Assembly: GCF_017742235.1 (NCBI RefSeq)
Contig: NZ_JAGHKQ010000013.1
Location: 1-61,590 of the forward strand
Length of the DNA: 61,590 bases
Direction of reading: 5' to 3'
From: Bacillus sp. 165
GTDB lineage: Bacteria; Bacillota; Bacilli; Bacillales; Bacillaceae_G
Shown here: in pieces, positions 43,958 through 54,900 of the stretch
How the letters are laid out: every line of letters starts with the position of its first letter
Position numbering within the stretch: the stretch's first letter is position 1
Notes under the pieces: generated by a model
Databases searched by the model: none
Seen by the model: only the letters and a program-made list of their open reading frames with translations
Told to the model about the DNA's origin: nothing
Position numbers and translations under genes: made by a program

Positions 43958-44665
43958 CTAAACCGTCATTTTCCAATTTGACAGCGCTAACCAGTTTTCC
44001 GCTTCCTTATAATCAGGCATTATTTTTCCAACCAGACGCCAAAAGGAACGATCATGATTCATGTGAACCATATGGCACATTTCATGAACGACTACGTATT
44101 CGATTACCTTCATCGGTGCCATGGCCAACTTCCAGTTAAACGTTAACTGCATTTTTGAATCACAAGTTCCCCAATTACGGTTACTATCAGAAATACGGAT
44201 AGAACGCGGTTTAGTTTTAAAGTAGCTTTGATAAGACTGAATACTCTTCTCCACTAACGCTTTACATTGCTGATAATAAAATCGTTTCAAGGCTTGTTTA
44301 ATCTTTTCCTCATCCAACTGCTTCACATATATATGTAATTTATCCCCTTCAAACACTACATGGTCTTGCTTGACATTCATATCTTGAACAATCTGTATAG
44401 GGTATTCGTTCCCTAAATAAAGAAAGCTCTCACCATGATCATAAGCCTTCTCCTTCGGTCCACGTTTTCTCTCTTTCATTTCTTTTGAGTTTTGCTGAAT
44501 CCAATCCCATTTTTCCTCTAGTAATTGGCGCACACTTTCAACAGAGGTCCCTTTAGGAGCCTGGACTTCAATATTGCCATGAATATCTATATAAATCCCC
44601 ATATTTCTTTGTTTTTTATAATTTATATAAAAATCAATTGTTTCACCTAAGTATGTATGTATCAT
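43958..44665 (-). CDS. M48-like zinc metallopeptidase domain protein (DUF45/YgjP)
   Basis: A 235-residue protein of the YgjP/DUF45 family. The C-terminal zinc-binding motif HEMCHMVHMNHDRSFW (HExxH plus a third histidine) follows the family stretch ISDSNRNWGTCDSKMQLTFNWKLAMAP. The N-terminal half is a beta-rich domain with INYKKQRNMGIYID and PKGTSVESVRQLLEEKWDWI. Members occur near restriction systems in some bacteria and E. coli YgjP has been linked to nucleotide hydrolysis; the activity here is unknown. The start at 44665 follows AGGTGATAAC directly, so the frame to 44686 is too long. Confidence 0.83.
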   Translation of the reverse strand: MIHTYLGETIDFYINYKKQRNMGIYIDIHGNIEVQAPKGTSVESVRQLLEEKWDWIQQNSKEMKERKRGPKEKAYDHGESFLYLGNEYPIQIVQDMNVKQDHVVFEGDKLHIYVKQLDEEKIKQALKRFYYQQCKALVEKSIQSYQSYFKTKPRSIRISDSNRNWGTCDSKMQLTFNWKLAMAPMKVIEYVVVHEMCHMVHMNHDRSFWRLVGKIMPDYKEAENWLALSNWKMTV

Positions 44666-44766
44666 GTTATCACCTGGATTATCCATTCATGTTATTTTTA
44701 CATTACAACTATATGCGGTGCTTGTTGTGAAAAATGCAGCTAGAACCTACAGATAATAAGAAAGTA

Positions 44767-44789
44767 GAGCAGGATCAAAATCCCTGCTC
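44767..44789 (-). terminator. Short hairpin after the DUF1456 gene
   Basis: 7-bp arms (44767-44773 with 44783-44789) without a clear T-run, 150 bases past the DUF1456 stop codon. A weak candidate. Confidence 0.3.
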
Positions 44790-44941
44790 CTCCATTATAT
44801 CTATTAATTTCTTAACATAAGTATCCCTGCGCTAAGTGTTTATGACGACAGAGACTAGTTATAATACTTATCCATTTAGAAATTATACCTTCTTCGCTAT
44901 AGATGTATCCTAATTACCTGAAAGAGTTAGTGGATAAGTTC

Positions 44942-45454
44942 TTACCCTCTATATTTTACAGCTAACCCTTTTAAGAAATTCCTTGCATATCTATCACCGC
45001 ACTCTTTATAGTTCTTATGGTCTTTTTTTCTTAATAAGGCACTTAACTCTCCTTTTGTCACCTTAATTCCTGCCCCTTCGAACATATCGATCATATCCTC
45101 ACTTGTTAATGCCAGTGCTATTTTCAATTTCTTTAAAAGAAGATTATTTACACTTTCATTCGTCTTTAAAGGCGCTGCTTGTCTGCCAGCATCCCCTGGT
45201 TTCGGATCTTGTTTTCCCCTTTTAAAAGTAATAAAGCCATTTAAAAATGACTCTAACATACTATTATTGCATTTTATTACATCCTCATTTTCAACTTCAT
45301 CATGGTAACTGTTTTTTGACTTGATAAGCATCTTTAGCACTTCTTCTTTGGTTACTTCAATGCCACCAAGCTCAAAAATCTCTACCATATCTATATCTTT
45401 TATATCCAAAGCATATCTTAATCTGATTAAGATATCGTTGTTGCTCATACTCAT
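44942..45454 (-). CDS. DUF1456 (YehS-like) protein
   Basis: A 170-residue soluble protein made of two similar halves of about 70 residues: NDILIRLRYALDIKDIDMVEIFELGG and LLLKKLKIALALTSEDMIDMFEGAG, each followed by a K-E/T-E-x-L-x-x-L-L segment. This duplication is typical of DUF1456/YehS proteins, whose function is unknown. The linker (PKPGDAGRQAAPLKTNES) is flexible. The start has GGAGG 9 bases upstream. Confidence 0.85.
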   Translation of the reverse strand: MSMSNNDILIRLRYALDIKDIDMVEIFELGGIEVTKEEVLKMLIKSKNSYHDEVENEDVIKCNNSMLESFLNGFITFKRGKQDPKPGDAGRQAAPLKTNESVNNLLLKKLKIALALTSEDMIDMFEGAGIKVTKGELSALLRKKDHKNYKECGDRYARNFLKGLAVKYRG

Positions 45455-46088
45455 TATGAAATCCTCCTAACAAATTGACTATTTTCAAGTGCATTCTCTT
45501 GAATGCTTTCATGTTAACCCTTATAATATTAATCAAGATTATTATCTGAATATTCACAAAAAGCACCATCTTCAAATGAATATCCACTAAATTAATACTT
45601 TAACATATTTGATAGTTTTACCAAAATAAATATTTACGAAACTTACATCAAGACTCTTTTCAATCCTTTACCATCCTGCTCCCAAAAGCTGAAAAGACCA
45701 TGAAATATCAGACTACATACCTAACCATTTCTCAGTCTCATATTTGCTTTTTATAATATTTCATATAAATTTAGATTTTGATATTTCCAAATAATATTTT
45801 CCAAAAAAATCACTACTTCACTTGTATCTTGCTCCTTAATATTAGTAGTCACACTTCTAATTAATAAGTTATTTGTTCAACTGACGAATATTGTAGCCAA
45901 CCATGAATCGCAACATTTTATTCCTCACCGCAATGAAAGAAAATGCATTGAATCAAACCATACTGGCTCTAAGGCTAGTCATGTTTCAATGACCGCAGTG
46001 TACCACTTACTGCTACTCAAGAAGCACTTATAGTAAATTCTGATTGCTGCACTACCCTTTAATTTCCAAGCCTAGGAAGGAATTTTGT

Positions 46089-46113
46089 TTTCAATGGATA
46101 ATAATCATTGAAA
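46089..46113. promoter_or_regulatory. Inverted repeat with Fur/PerR-like core upstream of katG
   Basis: 8-bp perfect arms (46089-46096 with 46106-46113) surround GATAATAAT. The core recalls Fur-family boxes, but the second half deviates and it lies about 240 bases from katG. Confidence 0.35.
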
Positions 46114-46235
46114 GAGCGTGTAGTCTAGATGATGACGCGAAGAATATCACCGCTTGTATTACAATACCAATCAAACACATTTTTAAAACCCGCTTTATAC
46201 CATTGTAACAGTGGATAAAAAGGATTATTTTGGAA

Positions 46236-46262
46236 AAAGTAACAAATATGTTTTGTTACTTT
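46236..46262. promoter_or_regulatory. Perfect 27-bp operator-like palindrome upstream of katG
   Basis: AAAGTAACAAA (46236-46246) is mirrored exactly by TTTGTTACTTT (46252-46262) around TATGT. It has no T-run in a terminator position and lies 88 bases before the katG start, so a dimeric regulator site is more likely than a terminator. Confidence 0.6.
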
Positions 46263-46335
46263 CATGCTAACAGTATTACTTCAACAGGCTTCTCGCTTTA
46301 AATTTCGGAATATGTGTTAATTCTATGATTTATAA

Positions 46336-48558
<2,223 letters not shown>

Positions 48559-48627
48559 AAGACATAGGAAATACGCCTAATTCCTGAACTGAACCCGTAA
48601 AATAGGACACTGATCAAAACACCTAGG

Positions 48628-48662
48628 CTACCTGTCCCCTGTATTCTACAGGGGACAGGTAG
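48628..48662 (+). terminator. Terminator of katG
   Basis: 16-bp perfect GC-rich arms (48628-48643 with 48647-48662) with a 3-base loop are followed by TTTAATTT, 70 bases after the katG stop codon. Confidence 0.82.
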
Positions 48663-48731
48663 TTTAATTTCTCTTGCATTCGCACACAATTGCAGTAATG
48701 AATGTATTCTAGCACTGGATTTAGTATAATC

Positions 48732-48925
48732 ATGTGGACACAACTAAGTTAAGTTCCTACGATGGGTTTCAGGAACGAAGTGTCGGATAACACTCCATGC
48801 TAGCAAGAAGTACAATGAAGAATTTCGCAAGATGATGATTGAGTTGTATCGCTCAAGGCAACCAGTCAAAGAACTAACAGCGAATATGACATATCAGAGG
48901 TAACGATTTGTAACTTCTTTAGAGA
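48732..48925 (+). pseudogene. Relic of an IS3-family OrfA and terminal repeat
   Basis: TGTGGACACAACTAAG at 48732 looks like an IS3-type end. From 48797 the plus strand encodes, through two single-base frameshifts, KKYNEEFRKMMIELYRSRQP, then VKELTA, then EYDISEVTI, the helix-turn-helix start of a transposase OrfA. OrfB and the other end are absent. It differs clearly from the intact IS at the right edge, so it is an older insertion of another element. Confidence 0.75.
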
Positions 48926-48967
48926 TTCTTATGAAGCCCAAGAATTTCATAATTTACGACCAAAACT

Positions 48968-49012
48968 AAAAAACAGAAACAAGCCAATAAAAATTGACTG
49001 TTTCTGTTTTTT
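48968..49012. terminator. Bidirectional terminator after the sugar permease gene
   Basis: 14-bp perfect arms (48968-48981 with 48999-49012) end in six A residues on the left and six T residues on the right. It serves the minus-strand permease gene, whose stop codon lies 4 bases away. Confidence 0.88.
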
Positions 49013-49016
49013 AATA

Positions 49017-50201
49017 TTATTTCCCTTTATTACGTGTCATTACATCGAACACTACTGCAAGAACAAGAACAGCACCACGAATGACGTATTGATATGAAAT
49101 ATCTATACCCATCAAATTCATACCACTTGTTAATGAAGCCATTACAAACGCACCAATAATTGTACCTGTTACTTTACCAGCACCACCTGCAGCAGAAACA
49201 CCACCCACATAAGCTGCAGCAATGGCATCTAACTCAAACATTGTACCAGCTTGTGGTGACGCTGATGCAAGTCTAGCTGTAAACAATACTCCTGATAGAG
49301 CTGCAAGCATACTCATTGATCCAAAAACAATGTAAGTGATTTTCTTTACACTAATTCCACTTAGCTGTGCAGCTTCAGGATTTCCACCAACTGCATAAAT
49401 GTGACGCCCTAAAGGAGTTCTTGTTGTAATGAAATGGTAAACTGCTACAACAATAAACATGATTACAGCAGTCCAAGATATTCCTTGATATCCCGCAAGA
49501 ATATAGCAAATATAACCAATGATTCCGCCAATAAATAATAGTTTTAATATTTGCATCGGCATAGAAAGTACTTCAAATCCATAAGTTAAGTTTACTTTTC
49601 TCTTTTTTAAGTCACTCCATACAAAAAGAACAATTGAGATCGCACCAATTAATAATGTTGATACGTGTAAACCATTCCATTCTCCTAAACTTGGAATATA
49701 TCCATTTCCAATAGCCTTGAAGCTTTCGTTAGAAACGATAATTGTACCAGTGTCAACAAGAGACATAAGTAATAATCCCTTAAATATTAGCATTCCTGCT
49801 AATGAAACAACGAATGAAGGTATTCCTAAATTAGCAACAAAAAAGCCATTAATTAAACCAATGATAGTCCCCAATACTAGAACTGCAATGATTGAAATCC
49901 AGACTGGCAAACCATTTTGTGTTAATAATATAGCAACTACTGCTCCCAGAAACCCAGCAACAAAACCAACTGATAAATCAATGTGTCTAATGACAATAAC
50001 CAGTGTCATCCCAACCGCAAGAACAGCAACATAGCCTGTCATATTGATTAAATCACTTAAATTACGAGATGACATAAATAATCCATCTGTATTTAATGTA
50101 AAAACAATCATTATTATTGCAAGAGCAATATACATTCCGTATTCACGAATATTTTTCTTTAATAACATGCCTGCTTCCTGAAAAAAGTTCATATTATTCA
50201 A
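49017..50201 (-). CDS. mmsB: Monosaccharide ABC importer permease (MmsB/GguB/XylH-like)
   Basis: A 394-residue CUT2-type permease with about ten membrane helices. Typical segments are GMTLVIVIRHIDLSVGFVAGFLG, NGFFVANLGIPSFVVSLAG, RTPLGRHIYAVGGNPEAAQLSGI and the AYVGGVSAAGGAGKVTGTIIGAF loop that contacts the ATPase. It moves a monosaccharide delivered by the lipoprotein at 51840. It lies 6 bases after the ATPase gene. The name reflects family only; xylose, arabinose, galactose or glucose are all transported by such systems. Confidence 0.88.
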   Translation of the reverse strand: MNNMNFFQEAGMLLKKNIREYGMYIALAIIMIVFTLNTDGLFMSSRNLSDLINMTGYVAVLAVGMTLVIVIRHIDLSVGFVAGFLGAVVAILLTQNGLPVWISIIAVLVLGTIIGLINGFFVANLGIPSFVVSLAGMLIFKGLLLMSLVDTGTIIVSNESFKAIGNGYIPSLGEWNGLHVSTLLIGAISIVLFVWSDLKKRKVNLTYGFEVLSMPMQILKLLFIGGIIGYICYILAGYQGISWTAVIMFIVVAVYHFITTRTPLGRHIYAVGGNPEAAQLSGISVKKITYIVFGSMSMLAALSGVLFTARLASASPQAGTMFELDAIAAAYVGGVSAAGGAGKVTGTIIGAFVMASLTSGMNLMGIDISYQYVIRGAVLVLAVVFDVMTRNKGK

Positions 50202-50207
50202 CCTCTC

Positions 50208-51722
50208 CTAAACCGTAGCAAGAGCCATAACGCTCTCTTGCGTTGCTTCTTCTCGTGATAATTCCCCAGTTATTTTACCTTCTGCCATAACATAAATTCG
50301 GTCACTCATACCAAGGACTTCTGGAAGTTCAGAGGAAATCATGATAATGCTCATGCCTTGTTCAACCAAAAGATTCATAAAACTATAAATTTCAAACTTT
50401 GCACCTACGTCAATTCCACGTGTTGGTTCATCCAGAATAAGTACATTGGGATTTGTAAACAACCATTTACTCAATGACACTTTTTGCTGATTACCACCAC
50501 TCAATTTTCCAACAATTGAAGTAATTGAAGGAGCCTTAATGTTTAACTTATTTAAATAATTATTTGCAACAACAATTTCTTCATGTTGATTGATCACACT
50601 TGTTTTGGAAATCTCGAATAAGTTCGTAATGGAAATATTGTTTTTAATATCCTGCTCGAGGATTAATCCATCACCTTTACGATCTTCTGTTACATATGCT
50701 ATACCAGCTTTTATTGCATCTTTCGGATGTTTAAAACGCTTTGCTTCACCTTGTACAAAAATGGAACCATTGAGTTTGAAATTTGTCGGATTACCAAAAA
50801 TACTTTTCGCGAGTTCTGTTCGACCTGATCCCATCAATCCAGCAATACCAATAATTTCACCTTTTCGAACATTTAGATTAATATTATGAAGAAGCTTTCG
50901 TCCTAATTTTGGATCGTACACATTCCAATTTTGTAATTCTAACGCAACTTCACCAAATTTTTGCTTTGGACGCTTCGGATATATATCATCAATCTCACGA
51001 CCAACCATATGTTTGATGATTGTATTTTCTGTAATTTCATCTTTATTTAAAGAGCAGATTGTCTTCCCGTCTCGAAGTACAGTAACAGTATCTGCAACAG
51101 CAATAACCTCTTTTAGCTTGTGCGAAATCATGATACAAGAGATCCCTTGATTCTTTAATTCTTCCATTAAGAAAAGAAGATTTTCACTATCATCTTCATT
51201 TAATGCAGCTGTAGGCTCATCAAGAATTAATAATTTAACATCTTTACTCAGTGCTTTAGCTATTTCAACAAGCTGCTGTTTACCTACACCTAACTCTTTA
51301 ATTTGTACATCTGGATTTACATCTAATTTTACTTTTTTTAGCATTTCAATTGCTTTCACAATTGTTTCATTGAAATCAACGGTCATTCCCTTTTTAATTT
51401 CATGCCCAATAAAAATATTTTCATATACGGAAAGTTCAGGAAAAAGGGACAGTTCCTGATATATGATACCGATACCTTTTTTTTCACTATCACTTATTTT
51501 TGAAAATTGTTGAATTTCATCCCCAAAAACAATATCCCCGGTATATGTCCCAAACGGATAAATACCACTTAAAACCTTCATTAAGGTCGATTTTCCAGCA
51601 CCATTTTCCCCTACTAAGCAATGTATTTCACCTTTTCTAACCTTAAAGTTAACATCGCTTAATGCTTTAACACCGGGAAACTCTTTTGAGATATTTCTCA
51701 TCTCCAATATAAATTCACTCAT
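50208..51722 (-). CDS. mmsA: Monosaccharide ABC importer ATPase, duplicated (MmsA/GguA/XylG-like)
   Basis: A 504-residue protein with two nucleotide-binding domains. The first has Walker A VGENGAGKSTLMKVLSG, a GVGKQQLVEIAKALS signature and LLILDEPTAALN. The second has the degenerate Walker A IAGLMGSGRTELAKSIFG, signature LSGGNQQKVSLSKWL and VLILDEPTRGIDVG. This is the standard CUT2 arrangement. The start at 51722 has AGGAGACGG upstream; the frame from 51746 precedes that site. It is preceded by a hairpin that separates it from the binding-protein gene. Confidence 0.9.
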   Translation of the reverse strand: MSEFILEMRNISKEFPGVKALSDVNFKVRKGEIHCLVGENGAGKSTLMKVLSGIYPFGTYTGDIVFGDEIQQFSKISDSEKKGIGIIYQELSLFPELSVYENIFIGHEIKKGMTVDFNETIVKAIEMLKKVKLDVNPDVQIKELGVGKQQLVEIAKALSKDVKLLILDEPTAALNEDDSENLLFLMEELKNQGISCIMISHKLKEVIAVADTVTVLRDGKTICSLNKDEITENTIIKHMVGREIDDIYPKRPKQKFGEVALELQNWNVYDPKLGRKLLHNINLNVRKGEIIGIAGLMGSGRTELAKSIFGNPTNFKLNGSIFVQGEAKRFKHPKDAIKAGIAYVTEDRKGDGLILEQDIKNNISITNLFEISKTSVINQHEEIVVANNYLNKLNIKAPSITSIVGKLSGGNQQKVSLSKWLFTNPNVLILDEPTRGIDVGAKFEIYSFMNLLVEQGMSIIMISSELPEVLGMSDRIYVMAEGKITGELSREEATQESVMALATV

Positions 51723-51783
51723 ATGATCCGTCTCCTGAATTTGCACATATTGTCAGTAATTGAACAAACAAAGTAACTAACAA

Positions 51784-51810
51784 AATAGTGACAGTTAGAC
51801 CATCACTATT
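51784..51810 (-). terminator. Intra-operon attenuating hairpin after the binding-protein gene
   Basis: 8-bp perfect arms (51784-51791 with 51803-51810) are followed on the minus strand by TTTTG. They lie in the 117-base gap between the binding-protein gene and the ATPase gene. Partial termination or mRNA protection here would give more binding protein than membrane components. Confidence 0.55.
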
Positions 51811-51839
51811 TTGCAAGTTTAAAATATTTATTGTGTTAA

Positions 51840-52988
51840 TTATTTCAATCCAGTAAATTCTGAAGCTTTATAGTATCCAGAATCCACTAACTCTTTCTTC
51901 ACTACACTTTGATCCACAACGATAATATTCGTTTGTTTTGTTTGGATATCCGCTTTACCATTGTTTGTAATTCCTGAAGCATCAGGTGTTTCATCTTTTA
52001 AGATTGACGTAGCAGTAGCGATTGCATCTTTAACTAACGTACGAACATCTTTAAAAACAGTCATAGATTGTTTTCCATCAATAATGTATTGTACAGAAGC
52101 TTTTTCAGCATCTTGACCAGTTATTACATACGAAGATACATCTTTGTCTGCTTTAAAAGTATCAGCGATTGAACGAGCTGTTCCATCATTTGGAGCAAGA
52201 ACTAATACATCGCCTTTATCAGCTTTTGTAGCTTTTGTTAAGTTAGATGCCACTAAGTTCTTTGCTACGTTGAAATCCCAGTTAGTTGTTACTTGACCGA
52301 TAATTTTTGCTTGTTCATCACGAGTTAACTCAGCCTTATCTTTTAAATCAACTGCAGCCGATGAATTCTCAACTTTAAATGTACCATCAGCAATTTTAGG
52401 TTGAAGAACTTCCCAAGCACCTTGGAAGAATAAGAATGCATTATTATCAGATGCAGCACCTGCATATAAGTATAAAGGTTGACCTGTTTTACCTGAAGCA
52501 TGATCTACAAGGTATTGTGCTTGTGCAGCACCTACAGCAACGCTATCAAATGATACATAATAATCAACTGCGTCAGTACCTGTAATTAATCGATCGTACG
52601 AGATTACTTTAATTCCAGCAGCTTTTGCAGCTTCAGCTGAAGCTGCAGCTGCAGCGCCATCTTGAGGACAAATAATTAAAACTTTGATGCCTTTTGCAAT
52701 TAAAGAATCAACATTTGCTTTTTCTTTAGCAGAGTCACCTTGTGAGAATAAAATCTCAACTGAATAGTCTGTATCTTTTAAAGCATTTTTAAAACGAGTT
52801 TCGTCTTGCGTCCAACGCGGCTCATCTTTTGTAGGTAAAACAATACCGATATCAACTTTACCATCTTTGCTTTTTTTACCCACAGAAGAGCTATCACTAG
52901 ATGTCGACGAAGAGCCGCATCCAGTTGCAAGAACAGTCATTACTAAAAATACTGAAATTATTGCAAAAATCTTTGTTAACTTTTTCAA
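51840..52988 (-). CDS. Sugar-binding lipoprotein (ChvE/XylF-like), TTG start
   Basis: A 382-residue periplasmic-binding-protein family 4 lipoprotein. The signal peptide ends in the lipobox LATGC with Cys24 as lipid-modified residue, followed by a serine-rich linker. The mature part has VDIGIVLPTKDEPRWTQDE, ALIAKGIKVLIICPQDG-like hinge and AAGIKVISYDRLITGTDAVDYYVSFD, typical of multiple-monosaccharide binding proteins. It captures sugar outside the membrane for the downstream ATPase and permease. The start is TTG at 52986-52988 with GGGGG 7 bases upstream. Three cre-like sites lie within 135 bases upstream. Confidence 0.9.
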   Translation of the reverse strand: MKKLTKIFAIISVFLVMTVLATGCGSSSTSSDSSSVGKKSKDGKVDIGIVLPTKDEPRWTQDETRFKNALKDTDYSVEILFSQGDSAKEKANVDSLIAKGIKVLIICPQDGAAAAASAEAAKAAGIKVISYDRLITGTDAVDYYVSFDSVAVGAAQAQYLVDHASGKTGQPLYLYAGAASDNNAFLFFQGAWEVLQPKIADGTFKVENSSAAVDLKDKAELTRDEQAKIIGQVTTNWDFNVAKNLVASNLTKATKADKGDVLVLAPNDGTARSIADTFKADKDVSSYVITGQDAEKASVQYIIDGKQSMTVFKDVRTLVKDAIATATSILKDETPDASGITNNGKADIQTKQTNIIVVDQSVVKKELVDSGYYKASEFTGLK

Positions 52989-53008
52989 AATGTTTCCCCC
53001 TTTTTCTC

Positions 53009-53022
53009 TGGTTACGCTTTCA
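53009..53022. promoter_or_regulatory. cre-like site 1 of the sugar ABC operon
   Basis: TGGTTACGCTTTCA agrees with TGWNANCGNTNWCA at 12 of 14 positions and lies about 20 bases before the binding-protein start codon, in the transcribed leader. Confidence 0.5.
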
Positions 53023-53046
53023 TATTAAGGTTAACACGAATATCAT

Positions 53047-53060
53047 TGGAAGCGTTTTCT
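53047..53060. promoter_or_regulatory. cre-like site 2 of the sugar ABC operon
   Basis: TGGAAGCGTTTTCT agrees with the cre consensus at 12 of 14 positions and is centred 38 bases from site 1. Confidence 0.5.
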
Positions 53061-53109
53061 CTTTTCCTTCACTCATTTGTCTATTACCTGTACTAATTTA
53101 CCTTATCTA

Positions 53110-53123
53110 AGAAAACGTTTACA
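53110..53123. promoter_or_regulatory. cre-like site 3 of the sugar ABC operon
   Basis: AGAAAACGTTTACA agrees with the cre consensus at 13 of 14 positions. It is the best of the three and lies upstream of the likely promoter. Confidence 0.6.
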
Positions 53124-53240
53124 TTATCGTTTATAAAACTAGCATTATTTTGACATCGGATTATATTAATACAGTAAAATTACATTGCAATAAAAAAAGA
53201 GTTAAACCAAAAACTCAATATATAAATGCACATAAATAAA

Positions 53241-53301
53241 TGAACATGGGCAAATAACGCCCATGTTCACTTATTTGATATGATCGTTCTTTGGTCATAT
53301 C
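53241..53301 (-). terminator. Two hairpins after the response-regulator gene
   Basis: The first hairpin past the stop codon has 7-bp arms (53277-53283 with 53295-53301). The second has 11-bp perfect arms (53241-53251 with 53259-53269) and is followed on the minus strand by TTTATTT. They separate the sensor genes from the ABC operon; nothing else is seen in the 52989-53338 gap besides the cre-like sites. Confidence 0.65.
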
Positions 53302-53338
53302 GATTTATATAAATTAAAGTCATTTCACTTCTTATTCT

Positions 53339-54877
53339 TTAAAGATTCCTTAATAGTGTTTTCCTATATTCTTTAGGAGATTCGTTTGTACATTTTTTAA
53401 AAACTCGGCTAAAATAGTTGGGATCATTATAGCCCACTTGATAACAAATTTCTTTTAAACTCAATTCACTTTTTTCCATTAATTGTTTTGCTTTATTTAT
53501 TCTCATATTCGTTAAATAATCACTGAAAGTCTCTCCCGTTTGTTTTTTAAATAATTTGCTAAAATAAAATGGATTCAACTTTAAATAATTGGCCACCTGC
53601 TCTAATGAAATATCCTCAATAAAATGATGAGCAATATATTCCCTAGCCAATATCATCATATGATTCATCTTAATTTCTTTTTCTCGATCAATCTTTGTAA
53701 TCAAATTGACTATTTGTTGCTCCACTGCCTTCTTCAATTGACTAATATCATCTAAGTCAGGGATATGAAATTTCTCAACTTCAATCGATGAATTACGAAG
53801 AAATTGAACACTTTGATTCAATAGAGAATGTAATTCCGTTCTAACTTGTTTAACATCATATTTCATAAATCTTTCAAATAGATTATTGAATTGGTTCAAA
53901 ACATCTTCTAAATCAGCTTTTCGAAATGAATCTATTAGAATTTGCTTTTCTTCATCTGAAATACTCAAAGTAAATTTCTCTGAAAAAAGACAAACTCGTG
54001 TTAATTCCTCACACTCTAAGCTTGCATATAAAGCTTCCTTATAAGATTGTCTTAACCCCTCAACTCCTAGCTTTAAAGAACCAATTCCAATCATCGTTTT
54101 ATAACCTGTTTGATTTTCTATATATTCAATCGTCTTCAAAGCGTCCTGATATAATACAGGCTTTTGAAGATCTTCTTGCTTAAGCTGTACTGGAATAAAT
54201 GTGGCTAATTGACCATCTACTATTGGGCTAACTAAACAAACTCTCGAGGATTTCATAAAATGCTTAACACATTCATATATTCTCCGTTGTTCCTTTTCAT
54301 TTTGAACAATTTCTTTTGGCAATTTAATGACACTTGCATAACCTAAATTGATCTCAAAACCAAGAATTTCAGACAGTTGACTCACATTTAGTTCTTGAAC
54401 TGTATTGAACATTAACATTAACGTACATTCATTTTCCGTTAAAGGGCGAATGAGGGATAAATTTTCAATCGATTTTAATTCTTGTAATCTCTTCTTATGA
54501 TCATCTTCAATTTCAGAGATCATCTTTTGAAGTAAAGAAATGATTTGATCCTTTTTAGCAGGCTTTAAAATGTATTCCTTTACACCTAAGGAAATCGCTT
54601 CTTGTGCATATGTAAAATAATCATATGCTGTTACAATGATGGTTTTCGTATCAGGTAGTTTTTGCTTTATAACAGAAACTGCTTCAAGTCCCTGAATACC
54701 AGGCATTTTGATATCCATAAAGATAATATGAGGTTGATATTCGATTGATTTTTCAATCGCAATTCGTCCATTTTCAGCTTGTTCAATTTGGAATTGATTA
54801 GGCATAGAACGCTTAATCATTAATTCAAGCCCCTCACGCTCTAATGGTTCGTCATCTACAATTAATAATCTGTACAT
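53339..54877 (-). CDS. YesN-type response regulator with AraC DNA-binding domain
   Basis: A 512-residue regulator. The N-terminal receiver domain has VDDEPLEREGLE, phospho-acceptor Asp55 in IIFMDIKMPG, and the Thr/Lys positions in IIVTAYDYF and EYILKPAKK. A long middle region (about 130-400) of unclear fold follows. The C-terminal AraC/XylS helix-turn-helix pair has LEQVANYLKLNPFYFSKLFKKQTGETFSDYL and LSLKEICYQVGYNDPNYFSRVFKK. It is expected to activate the neighbouring sugar ABC operon when phosphorylated by the kinase encoded just upstream. AAAGGAGG precedes the ATG. Confidence 0.9.
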   Translation of the reverse strand: MYRLLIVDDEPLEREGLELMIKRSMPNQFQIEQAENGRIAIEKSIEYQPHIIFMDIKMPGIQGLEAVSVIKQKLPDTKTIIVTAYDYFTYAQEAISLGVKEYILKPAKKDQIISLLQKMISEIEDDHKKRLQELKSIENLSLIRPLTENECTLMLMFNTVQELNVSQLSEILGFEINLGYASVIKLPKEIVQNEKEQRRIYECVKHFMKSSRVCLVSPIVDGQLATFIPVQLKQEDLQKPVLYQDALKTIEYIENQTGYKTMIGIGSLKLGVEGLRQSYKEALYASLECEELTRVCLFSEKFTLSISDEEKQILIDSFRKADLEDVLNQFNNLFERFMKYDVKQVRTELHSLLNQSVQFLRNSSIEVEKFHIPDLDDISQLKKAVEQQIVNLITKIDREKEIKMNHMMILAREYIAHHFIEDISLEQVANYLKLNPFYFSKLFKKQTGETFSDYLTNMRINKAKQLMEKSELSLKEICYQVGYNDPNYFSRVFKKCTNESPKEYRKTLLRNL

Positions 54878-54900
54878 AGCTACCTCCTTTAATTATAAAA

